This document shows, one piece after another, positions 45,191 to 55,856 of a stretch of 64,000 nt of DNA. The notes below the pieces were generated by a model, which did no database searches, was not told the DNA's origin, and saw only the letters and a program-made list of their open reading frames with translations. Both the position numbers and the translations under genes were made by a program. The stretch lies in the NCBI GenBank assembly GCA_026874595.1, contig CM049316.1:50973676-51037675 (forward strand), written 5' to 3'. This DNA is from Sipunculus nudus (taxonomy: Eukaryota > Annelida > Sipuncula > Golfingiida > Sipunculidae). Numbering within the stretch: position 1 is the first letter of the stretch; each line of letters opens with the position of its first letter.

Positions 45191-45870
45191 TACTGTGAGC
45201 TTACTGTTCTATAAGATAGGACTTAGACATTTTCCAAGGGAACACAAATGCTGCAGAAACTTCTAAGTCCCAGCTCCATTATGGTTTTAAGAAAATGAAT
45301 TATAATTGAATAATAAATACTGAAGAAGTATATTAAAATGGGTATCAAAATAACCAGCTTCCTCAGAACTTTATGTATATTAGAAAAATAATACTATAAA
45401 TAATTTTTTTTTCATCTGACTTATTCATTAAGAAGTGTAAAATATAGTAATCATGCATGCAGTAAAACATCATTTACACAAAACACTATACAAAAAAATA
45501 ATTTGACTATATTTCACATTGGTTATAATTTGTGCCCTTGATAATTACAAGAAAAAATAATTCTTTTGGAATGTAGTGTATATACAAGTACTTCAGCATC
45601 TAATTGCAACTGATAACTACCTCATAAATACAGAACAAAGGGTACTGATGTAGTGTGCCACTGACCAATTATGGGAATACATAGGCATTAACCTAATATC
45701 ATATTGGTTTTAGAAACAGCTCAGCACCCACACATTTTAGCAGTAAAATATTGCCACTGAAAATCAACAGCATTGATAAAAGCAGAGGTACTTAAAAAGA
45801 ATAAGTATCTGCATTCTTATTGTGACAATAACCAGCATTCTAATCAGTAAATTTCACTAGTATATGTAAC
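45191..45870 (+). other. T2 interior, upstream part
   Basis: AT-rich; no coding sequence or known repeat seen. Confidence 0.5.
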
Positions 45871-45872
45871 TA

Positions 45873-45892
45873 CCCCCCCCCCCCCCCCCCCC
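45873..45892 (+). repeat. Poly-C run of 20
   Basis: Twenty consecutive C. It lies about 75 bp before the CRE palindrome. Confidence 0.95.
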
Positions 45893-45967
45893 AGCAGACA
45901 AGCTTGCTGTACAAGCACTCTCTGCAATGGGCCACTGACCTTACTGTACCCTGCCCTGGAATAGTGG

Positions 45968-45975
45968 TGACGTCA
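45968..45975 (+). promoter_or_regulatory. CRE palindrome, candidate T2 promoter
   Basis: TGACGTCA, the consensus for CREB/ATF proteins. It lies about 165 bp upstream of a good splice donor (GTAAGT at 46139) and in a locally GC-richer stretch. Promoter function is inference. Confidence 0.35.
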
Positions 45976-46039
45976 CATGAATACTGTACAGGCTGTGCAC
46001 AACTAAGGCATGCAGAGTCAGTTTACATCTGTGTGATAA

Positions 46040-46138
46040 CATCCGGTAACGGTTAAGGGAGTACACACTTTGAAGAGAAGTTCTTTGTCAAGCTGCTCAA
46101 GCAGAAGGGGAATGTATAGCTGAAAAAATGTCTCATTG
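46040..46138 (+). other. Possible first exon of T2 gene
   Basis: The stretch ends CTCATTG|GTAAGT. A short ATG frame (46129) precedes the donor. The 5' boundary is not visible and it could be untranslated. An acceptor with a long T-run (TTTTTTTTTTTTCAG) lies near 46760. Confidence 0.3.
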
Positions 46139-47584
46139 GTAAGTAATCTTGCATTATTTAAGTTATTTTTGCATAGTAAACCAGTGATTGCATAAAGATG
46201 ACTTCACCTATCTTGGTTTGCCCTGCAAAAACAGAATTTGTGTGTTTCAAGATAACATTTCCTATTTGGTGGCCCATTTTTACAAAATACCACATTTTCT
46301 ACAAAAAGCTGATGCTGTTGCCCCTATATAGTGACAATGTGCATGTTCTATGCACCAACAGGAAGCTAAGAACATATTCTTTTCAGTGGTGCTATTTGCA
46401 ATAGGGTGTGGAAAAATCAAGAGTCAGCAGCAGGCCCTAAAGTTACATATTGATTTAATTTCTGAATGTCCCCTACCTGTGAAGGGTTGATCAGTTAACC
46501 TACATAAAGCTTAATCGGCACACAAATGCTATGAGTACCACATACTACCATTTTATTTGTTGAACCTATACATGGCTATTGACCATGTTATTATTTAGCT
46601 GAACTCTGGGTCATGAAAAGAAAAGCTGCTACAAGGTAATTATGTTCCTTTCCATTTTCCAAATTGACTTGAATTTTTCTGTCTTGCTAGAGTGCCCAAA
46701 AGTTATAATATGATTAAAAATGTTTAATTATACAAGATTTATAAGTTTTTTTTTTTTCAGGCAAAGTAAACATTAACACTGTTGATCATTGCTGAATTTA
46801 CAGCCACTGTCTCAATTTTGATGAATGCTTTTTTTATAAAATTGAAGAGAGGTTTGCTGTACTCAACCAAAACATATCAACTAATCAAATATTTTTTTAC
46901 TATTGGAGTCTATCACACAAAAGCTCCTAAATTAAGCTTTAATTTGGTAATATGCCTTTCTACATGTCATTTACATATACTGTAAACACCAATTAATTAA
47001 CAATTTGACACATAACACACTATGTTTCATAACAACCCATAAACCATTCATAACCATATGTATGAATTTAATCTGAATTTGACATCAGAAGATCAAGAAC
47101 ACTCTTTATTAAGGTCATGAGCACTTTAAAGGGCTTGGTCCTCTGACTTTTCTTTTCCTTTGAAGTTTTTCTGACATATTCACTTTCATCACAAAAGAAA
47201 AAGCATAATAATTTGGGAATTTGTTTCACTAAGGATCAGATGATTTCATTAGGTACTGTTTTGATTCCCAAAGAGAAATCAAATCCGGTTCAATTTACAG
47301 GTTAATCAAGAGTGGGTTTTTAGTCCACCTTGAATGATTTCTTTTTACATGTACATGTATTAGTGCCATTTCACCATAAAAGATCAAGACGTCATTTTGA
47401 ACATTACTGACCACCAATATTTCATTGATGTACTGTTTTAGTAAAATTATTGATGTGAGGCCCTTTTTTAGTTAAATAATTTGTCTACTTAAATGTCAAA
47501 ATATGCAAGACTCCATGTTCTTAATTATTTATTTCCAACAACCTTTGTTTCTATGATTTGTAATGATTTCTTTACTTTTCTTAG

Positions 47585-47657
47585 AACCAGTATGAAGAAA
47601 TGGTGCAGAAAGTATAAGGAGAGCCCAGATATCTCCAGCCCTTGCAAGAATTGTCTG
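47585..47657 (+). CDS. Putative internal exon of T2 gene
   Basis: The acceptor TTTACTTTTCTTAG is followed by 73 bp and the donor CTG|GTAAGC. The frame from 47586 encodes 24 residues starting TSMKKWCRKYKESPD, with C-x2-C near the end (SPCKNCL). It ends in phase 0 and joins in frame to the exon at 48265. The family is unknown; a transposase C-terminal part is the simplest guess. Confidence 0.45.
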
Positions 47658-48264
47658 GTAAGCATATTCAGTTTATCATATAAAGGAACATTTAAATCTT
47701 TTAGCAAATGGGAAATGTTATGAATTGTAAGGTTTTTTTTATCAAATAGCTGGAACTTACCATATTTGAAGTGCAAATTTGGTGGTTAACATTTATTGTG
47801 CATATGGGATATTAATATAACTGCTTACATGTTAAAATTGTTTCAACTGAGTAACCTACTTTCTGAACCTATGAGCATCTTTAGGCCACAGTGTCTGTCC
47901 CGTGACCAGTATATTTAATAATCTGTATGTTTGTATATACTCTGTATAAGTGGAAAACTCTTCCTCTGTTAGTAATTGAGAAGTCCAACTGTATTAAATT
48001 ATAATCCTAAATGTTAAACAGGCATATTTTCAGAACATTTAAAACCCCTATATAGAGAGCAGATGTACTTTCAGTGAAATAAATTCTTTTCATTTTTTGA
48101 CTTGTGTGTTGCCTCCAGATAAGGTAAACTAATGTTAATGTTAAGAAAAGCAATACTAAGCATCAATGTCAAAATATTATCTTTAAACTTATGTAATAAA
48201 ATAATTAATTTGAGCAATAATGACTATATGTGTATACTTAGACTGGTAACATTTGTTTTTGCAG

Positions 48265-48339
48265 GTCAAACAGGAGGGGACAGAAAAGGATTTAGAGTGT
48301 GGCAAGGCTGTATATTTCCTTCCAGCCTTCATTCCCTAA
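48265..48339 (+). CDS. Putative last exon of T2 gene
   Basis: The acceptor TTTGTTTTTGCAG precedes a frame in phase with the exon ending at 47657. It reads VKQEGTEKDLECGKAVYF and stops at TAA (48337-48339). A canonical AATAAA follows at 48422. Open phase-0 joining, both splice signals and the poly(A) signal agree with a real 3' gene end. Confidence 0.45.
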   Translation, partial: VKQEGTEKDLECGKAVYFLPAFIP

Positions 48340-48421
48340 AATGACAACACTCTCAAATCTGACTGAACCAGGGAGTTTTAAAAATCTTATGAAAATATTA
48401 TTTTCAGTTTACAAATGTGTA

Positions 48422-48427
48422 AATAAA
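48422..48427 (+). other. Poly(A) signal of putative T2 gene
   Basis: AATAAA, 83 bases after the stop codon at 48337-48339. Confidence 0.5.
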
Positions 48428-48689
48428 CATTAATTTTGGCTATTGTATTTTCTTACTTTTATGTTTCATGTGTTTGCGTCCATGTGACTGTGTGAAGTTG
48501 ATGACCCCCAGTGTGACTGCAGGCCAGCATTGATTTCAAGGAATTGCACAGTGCAGGAAGCTCACCACACACACACACAAAGCTTAATTTCTATCATCTA
48601 ACATAATTGCTTGTGGAATAAAGAAAAGAGTAAACACCTTTCAAAACAGAACATACAACAGATAGTAACTGAGCTATTGACAAACAGCA

Positions 48690-49100
48690 CAGAAGGTGCA
48701 TACACTGGACTTGTATGTGAGTTATATGTCATTTATAAGGGACATATATGGCACTTATAAGTCCCATATATGTCACATATATGTCACATATATGGGAGTT
48801 ATAAGGCACATATATGGGAGTTATAAGGCACATATATGGGACATATATGGGAGTTATAAGGGACATATATGGGATATATGGGAGTTATAGGGGACCTATA
48901 TGTGGAAGCCTTATAAGTGACATATAAGGCCCATATATGTGACATATAAGGCTCCTACCTAATTTGCATATAAAATCCATATACCAGACATATATGTGAC
49001 ATATATGGGAGTTATAAGGTTGGATATAAGGGACATATATGGCACATATATGTGCCTTATATGTGCCATATAACTTTCACATATATGGCACTTATAAAAA
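48690..49100 (+). repeat. T2 right subterminal array
   Basis: GGGACATATATGGGAGTTAT-type words of about 20 bp repeat in mixed orientation. The open frame at 48696-48890 is repeat translation. Confidence 0.9.
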
Positions 49101-49278
49101 TTTTCGGTAAGGGAATAGTTCGGACAACATGGGTGACAGAGACCTAATTTCAGGTTTCCGTGAAGACTTTTTATGGGCCTCCCTGCTTGTCAAGAAAAAA
49201 GATTCTAGGTCTAGTCGTTACAATTTGTGCCCTGTTAACAGATGACAGCATCTTTTAAGGTCTCAATATAGATAAAAA

Positions 49279-49457
49279 ACAAGGCCTACAGGCCTAATGC
49301 GAACCTGTGCATTGGGAAATACACCAGGTATAATGCTTTAATGCTGGACCAATACTTCTCATGTATATGAACAATGCAGGTAGTAAACATTTTGAATAAG
49401 AAACAATTACACAAAATCACTGCTGAAATTCTGGCAAGGGTGCACACAACACAACTA
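49279..49457 (+). mobile_element. HA5: 5' end only
   Basis: AGGCCTACAGGCCT at 49282, GCGAACCTGTG, then the normal HA start up to 'GTGCACACAACACAA', where C-type 5' ends begin. Confidence 0.75.
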
Positions 49458-49590
49458 GGGACCCATGGGTCTCTACGCTCATCTGAATTTGTCTATAAGG
49501 ATATTTTTAAACAAGGGACCTATGGGTCACGGCGCTCAGCTGATATATATGATAAAACAAGGGACCTATGGGTCACGACGCTCAGCTGTT
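49458..49590 (+). other. Three stacked C-type 5' ends
   Basis: GGGACC(C/T)ATGGGTC at 49458, 49515 and 49561, each followed by CGCTCA or CGCTCAGCTG and only 20-30 further bases before the next. Only the last leads into a full C element. Confidence 0.85.
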
Positions 49591-50253
49591 ATACATGATA
49601 AAAAAATATTATTTAGAAATGAGGCACATGCTGGTTTTGTGTGGTAATAAATATAAGCTGTATTATGAGTTGTTGTTGTTTAGCTTATGTATGATTTTGA
49701 TAGTACCTTTGGAGACAGGGAAGAGGATTAATTTCATTTATTTTATTAACAAATGGAGTACTATTGTCACACAGATTTTGACTTGGCCATATAACTTATA
49801 AGCAGAACATATAATATAAGAGTTTAACTATTTATTAAAAAAAATACAAATATTGTCCCAAATATAATTTTTATTAAAAATAATAAGAGAATCATATGAT
49901 TTTTTAAAATGAATTATAACTGATATGATTATTAAAATAATATTAAAGAATATATTCATGAATGCATTCATGAATACATTTTGAAAGTATCTGCACGAGT
50001 ATTCATATATTTTCATTTTTACCTGAATTCCCATTCTTTATGCAAGAAATTTTATAATGGAGTACAAAATCATATTCGTATTTAAATACAATTACAAAGT
50101 ATTTGCACCATGTCTGGAATTTATTCAGTTTTCACCAAACAATGATGTTGAGAATCCAGAATATACAAAATTCACACATTTAAATAATGATCATAAGTAC
50201 CTGGTTTTATGGCTTTTATTTATATTAAAAAATAACTGTAAAAAATTCATTTT

Positions 50254-50739
50254 GGACTAATTTCACATCAATGTACACACTAGACACAGTAGGAATCTAG
50301 ATTAATATTATCAACTGCATCTTTGTCTAATTTCCTTCATATGATCCCTAATGATTAGTAATGAATAATATGATTTACTTCTTTATCATTAAAATTGAAC
50401 TGAAAAATGCCATAGGTGACTGCATGGTGTTATTTGGAATATGTGACATTCTACCCATCGATACAAGATTCTTATATCATCAGTAACTGCAAGTTTGGAC
50501 TAATTTCACATCAATGTACACACTAGACACAGTAGGAATCTAGATTAATATTATCAACTGCATCTTTGTCTAATTTCCTTCATATGATCCCTAATGATTA
50601 GTAATGAATAATATGATTTACTTCTTTATCATTAAAATTGAACTGAAAAATGCCATAGGTGACTGCATGGTGTTATTTGGAATATGTGACATTCTACCCA
50701 TCGATACAAGATTCTTATATCATCAGTAACTGCAAGTTA
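50254..50739 (+). repeat. 243-bp tandem duplication in C2
   Basis: GGACTAATTTCACATCAATG begins at 50254 and 50497. The two units look identical by eye, so the event is recent relative to the insertion. C1 and C3 have one unit. Confidence 0.9.
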
Positions 50740-52313
50740 ATTTCCTGTTATTAACAAATTCCTTTTCTATTTTTCTTTAATTTGTTATTAAAAACCAATA
50801 AAAATTTATTAATTTATTGTTTTTTGTTATGTTCTTGGTTAAAACTACTAGATGAGTTGGGTTGGACACCTGGATCAACTGTGGCTTGCCATAAGCTGCC
50901 TGGATTCCATGTATGCTTTGCCTCAAGCGTGCATAATTTGATGAAAGGTCAACAAGGTCAACATACAAGTGACTCAAGAGGGGCTGGAGAGAGCCAAAGT
51001 CTGACAGGGTCTCATAAAAAACATTAATAAAAGCTACAATTTTTGGCCAATTTCTTTCAGCTTTCTAAACTAAAAAGCTGAAATGCTTATGTGTACATGA
51101 TATGAAAATTATATCAACAGTGCTCACGGGAAACAAACGTGCCATGGTCACAGTTGGGCAAAATTTAAGGTACTAATTTTATATTTATACTAAATAAAAT
51201 TTGAAAAATTCAGAACTAATTTTGGGTATTCAATTGAATCTTGATTAAATAATGTTACATCCCTGACAAAAAAATCTCTAGCTTCAGCAATGCTCTTGTT
51301 AAGGGAGTAAATATATTTCTTGATTTTTTACAAAGTGCATTATGTTTGGGCCCATAACTTAAAACAATTACACAATACTGACATCATTCTGGCATGTGCA
51401 TAGAGAATGAAAAATATGTATATTATTTATGATTAAAGTCAGATCAGTGGTTTTGATATTAGGCAGTCTTGAAGTGTAACAATGGGTTTTTAATGGAAAA
51501 ATGAAGTTTTTCATTAATATCTGGAATGTCCTAGTGACCAAATTCTTGGCATGGTAGGGCATTTTGGAGACATCTAACTGTATGCCGAATTTAAGGAACT
51601 TAGAGCTGAAGCTGGGGAGCTGAGCTCTTGCAAACTGCATAACACTAGCTTGATGTAAACAATATGTTACATGGTGCTTGAAAACTTGATTAAAATCTAC
51701 AGTTTTTGATCAACTGGTTTCAAATTTTTGGTGTTAACAGTTGAAATGCTAACAAAAACATGCTGTGAAAATTAAATCCACAGTACTTACAGGAAAAAAA
51801 CGTGCCATGGTCAAAGTTGGACAAATTTTAAGGTACCAATTTTTTATTTTTATTAATATTTTAAAAATTTTAAAAGATTTTCATCTAATTTTGGGTATAC
51901 AATTTAATTTTGATTAATTAAAGATATATTACTGGAAAAAAGGTCCATAGCATTAACATTTTTTGTGTTAAGTGATAAAATATCTTTTCTGATTTTTTAC
52001 AAAATGCATTATGTTTGGGCCCATAACTTTTTTAAATTAAATAATACAGACATAATTTCTGGCATGTACATAGGGACTATATAGAGGAATATTTATGGTA
52101 AATATGAGGTAAAACAGATGAGTGGTTTTGATATTAGGCAGTCCTGAAGTGTGAAAATAGGTTTTTAATAAAAAATTGAGGTTTTTCCTTAATTTCTCAA
52201 AGGAACGAAGTTGCAAACACCCAGTTTTCGGCTTGGTAGGAGATCTTGGGGACATCTAACATTATGCCGAATTTTGGATTCCTAGGTCTTACGGTTTCAA
52301 AACGTGCCACATC

Positions 52314-52418
52314 TACGGACGGACGGACGGACGGACGGACGGACGGACGGACAGACGGACGGACGACGGACAATGGACCACGACTATAGCTCAGATGACT
52401 TATAGTCAGCTGAGCTAA
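52314..52418 (+). repeat. ACGG microsatellite and C2 3' hairpin
   Basis: About a dozen GGAC units, then ACAATGGACCACGACTATAG and CTCAGATGAC-TTATA-GTCAGCTGAG-CTAA. One mismatch in a 10-bp stem. Confidence 0.9.
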
Positions 52419-55026
52419 AAATATGATTTAGAAATGAGGCACATGCTGGTTTTATATGGTAATAAAAATAAGCTGTATTATGAGTTGTTGTTGTTTAGCT
52501 TATGTATGATTTTGATAGTACCTTTGGAGACAGGAAAGAGGATTAATTTCATTTATTTCATTAACAAATGGAGTGGGATTGTCACACAGATTTTGACTTG
52601 GCCATATAACTAATATAAGCAGAACATATAATATAAATGTTTAACTATTTATTAGAAAAATTACAAATATTGTCCTAAATATAATTTTTATTAAAAATAA
52701 TAAGAGAATAGTATGATTTTTTCAAATAAAATATGACTGAAATGATTATTAAAATAATATTAAAGAATATATTCATGAATGCATTCATTAATACATTTTG
52801 AAAATATTTGCACTGGTATTCATATACTTTCATTTTTACCTGAATTCCCATTCTTATGAAAGAAATTTTATAATGGAGTACATATTCATATTCGTGTTTA
52901 AATACAATTGCAAAGTATTCGCACCATGTCTGGTATTTATTCAGTTTTCACCAAACAATGATGTTGAGAATCCAGAATATACAAAATTCACACATTTAAA
53001 TAATGATCATAAGTACCTGGTTTATGGCTTTTATTTATATTTAAAAAAAAATGTAATATATTTATTTTGGACTAATTTCACATCAATGTACACACTAGAC
53101 ACAGTAGGAATCTAGATTAATATTATCAACTGCATCTTTGTCTATCATTAATTTCCTTCATATGATCCCTAATGATTAGTAATGAATAATATGATTTACT
53201 TTTTTATCATTAAAATTGAACTGAAAAATACCATAGGTGACTGCATGGTGTTATTTGGAATACATGACATTCTATCCATCGATACAAGATTCTTATATCA
53301 TCAGTAGCTGCAAGTTAATTTCCTGTTATTATCAACTAACAAATTCCTTTTCTATTTTTCTTTAATTTGTTATTAAAAACCAATAAAAATTTATTAATTT
53401 ATTGTTTATTCTTATGTTGTTGGTTAAAACTACTAGATGAGTTGGGTTGGACACCTAGATCAACTCTGGCTGGCCATTATATAATAAGCTGCCTGGACCC
53501 CCAGTTTATGTCTTACCTCAAGCATGCATAATTTGCTGAAAGTTCAACCAGGTCAACATACAGGTGACTCAAGAGGTGCTACAGAGAGCCAAGGTCTGAC
53601 ATGGTCTCATAAAAACATTAATAAAAGCTACAATTTTTGGCCAATTTCTTTCAGCTTTTCAAACTAAAAAGCTGAAATCTTTATGTGTGCATGATATGAA
53701 AATTATATCAACAGTACTCACAGGAAACAAACATGCCATGGTCAAAGTTGGGCAAAATTTAAGGTACTAATTTTATATTTATACTAATAACTTATACAAT
53801 TTGAAAAATTCAGAACTAATTTTGGGTATTCAATTGAATCCTGATTAAATAATGTTACATCCCTGACAAAAAATCTCTAGCTTCAGCAATCCTCTTGTTA
53901 AGGGAGTAAATATATTTCTTGATTTTTTACAAAGTGCATTATGTTTGGGCCCATAACTTAAAACAATTACGCAATACTGACATCATTTCTGGTATGTGCA
54001 TAGAGAATATATAGCAAAATATGTATATTATATATGATTAAAGTCAGATCAGTGGTTTTGATATTAGGCTGTCTTGAAGTGTAACAATGGGTTTTTAATG
54101 GAAAAATGAAGTTTTTCATTAATATCTCGAAGGTATTAAGTCCTAGTGATCAAATTCTTGGCATGGTAGGGGATTTTTGAGACATCTAATTGTATGCCAA
54201 ATTTTAGGAACTGAGAGCTGAAGTTGGGGAGCTGAGCACTTGCAAACTGCATGACACTAGTTTGATGTAAACAATATGTTACATGGTGCTTGAAAGCTTG
54301 AATAAAATCTACAGTTTTTGATCAACTGGTTTCAAATTTTCGATGTTCACAGACAAAATGCTAAAAAAAACATGCTGTGAAAATTAAATCCACAGTACTT
54401 ACAGGAAAAAAACGTGCCATTGTCAAAGTTGGGCAAAATTTAAGGTACCAATTTTTTATTTTTGTTAATATTTTAAAAAATTTAAAAGATTTTGATCTAA
54501 TTTTGGGTATACAATTTAATTTTGATTAATTAAAGTTATATTACTGTAAAAAAAGTTTATAGCTTTAACATATTTTGTGTTAAGTGATCAAATAACTTTC
54601 CTGATTTTTTACACAATGCATTATGTTTGGGCCCATAACTTTTTAAATTTTTATAATACAGACATAATTTCTGGCATGTACATAGGAACTATATAGAGGA
54701 ATAACTATGGTAAATATGAGGAAAAACAGATGAGTGGTTTTGATATTAGGCAGTCCTGAAGTGTAAAAATAGGTTATTAATAAAAAATTGAGGTTTTTCT
54801 TTAATTTCTCAAAGGAACAAAGTCGCAAAGACCCAGTTTTCCGCTTGGTAGGAGATCTTGGGGACATCTAACATTATGCCGAATTTTGGATTCCTAGGTC
54901 TTACGGTTTCAAAACGCGCCACATCTACGGACGGACGGACGGACGGACGGACGGACGGACAGACGGACGGACGACGGACAATGGACCACGACTATAGCTC
55001 AGATGACTTATAGTCAGCTGAGCTAA
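52419..55026 (+). mobile_element. C3: C-family element, head to tail with C2
   Basis: It starts directly after C2's CTAA at a point about 60 bp inside the family ('ATATGATTTAGAAATGAGGC') and lacks the GGGACC 5' palindrome. It continues like C1 and C2 to a microsatellite (54927-54976) and a 3' hairpin ending CTAA at 55023-55026. Confidence 0.85.
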
Positions 55027-55856
55027 AAAAATTTTCAGAATGACAGTTCTGTGATCTTAACCAATGACCTTGTGACCAAAATATCTTAGAACTTAATATC
55101 CTTGAACTAGCAGCATTAGGATTATTGTAACAATCTTTTCAAAAGTGACCATGACCTATGAACCAAAAATCAAACAGTATCTTCCCCTAGTGGCAGGTTA
55201 GCAATTTCTTGAAGATGGAAGGTTTGCGATGGAAAGTTTGGCTTCAAATGGATACACATTCCTTTTAAAGAAATGGGTCCTGTGACCTTGACCTTTGACC
55301 GTTGGACCCCAAAATTGACATGATTCTTACTTTAGTGGGGACCATTTATAAGTTAAGTTTGAAACCAATATGTCAAACTAAACTGGGGTTATCATCTGGA
55401 AACTAATTTGTGAACAGATGGCCCCTGTGACCTTGACCTTTGACCTTGTGACCCAAAATTAATTTATGCTCTCCCCATATTGGCAAGTCAGCTAAATGCC
55501 CAAGATGGAGAGTTTGGGATGAAAAGCTTGGCTTAAAATGCAGCCATAATCTTTTTTATTAAGTGAGTCCTCTGACCTTGACCATTGACCTAATGACCCC
55601 AAAATCATAAAGGTCTTGCTTTTGTGGTGGGCCATGTGTAAGTCAAGTTTGAAATCCACGTGCCAATCCAACCTGGAGTTATCATCTGGAAACAAATTTG
55701 TGTGGATGGACAGACAGACGTACAAACAAACAGACAGACAGGGTGATAGGGAATCTACTTGTGATCAATAAACACACCAGGTTTTGGGACACCAGATGTA
55801 ATCACAGCTGAGAAACTGACATGATTGTTGTCATTTTATTGTAAATAAATAGAACA
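55027..55856 (+). repeat. TGACC-family repeat, copy 2
   Basis: Units with GTGACCTTGACCTTTGACC at about 55283, 55428 and 55573 (145-bp steps) and the phrase 'TTATCATCTGGAAACTAATTTGTG'. The block ends with a GGACAGACAGAC tract near 55710 and about 120 bp of unassigned sequence before the next HA. Confidence 0.8.

Larger units (their letters stand above)
44877..49113 (+). mobile_element. T2: 4.2-kb TIR transposon (CCCTTA family)
   Basis: The left end is CCCTTACGAAAATGG and the right end is the complement of CCCTTACCGAAAAT. AA is duplicated on both sides (44875-44876; 49114-49115). Removing it restores ...GAGCCC-AA-TAGTTCGG, like the intact G units near 44190 and 44535. Subterminal arrays of ATATATG/TTATAAGG words lie at 44900-45190 and 48690-49100. 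The interior has a promoter-like CRE, splice sites and a poly(A) signal. It shares TIR start, 2-bp duplication and layout with T1. Confidence 0.75.
43838..49278 (+). mobile_element. G element, split by T2
   Basis: The start has GTGACCCATGGGTCATG (a variant of the C/E 5' palindrome). Units of about 340 bp share 'GATTTGTGCCCT', 'ATCTTTGAAGGTCTCA' and 'ATATGGGTAACAGAG', with module palindromes at 44388 and near 44731. T2 interrupts a unit at 44876 and it resumes at 49114. G is cut at 49279 by an HA 5' end. The frame at 43884-44159 is repeat sequence. Confidence 0.65.
49558..52418 (+). mobile_element. C2: full C-family element
   Basis: 5' CAAGGGACCTATGGGTCACG (49558) with CTCAGCTG; 3' microsatellite and hairpin ending CTAA at 52415-52418. 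It contains the 22-bp palindrome, the 243-bp duplication and the uninterrupted T1 target (AG at 51739-51740). No conserved coding frame. Confidence 0.85.
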
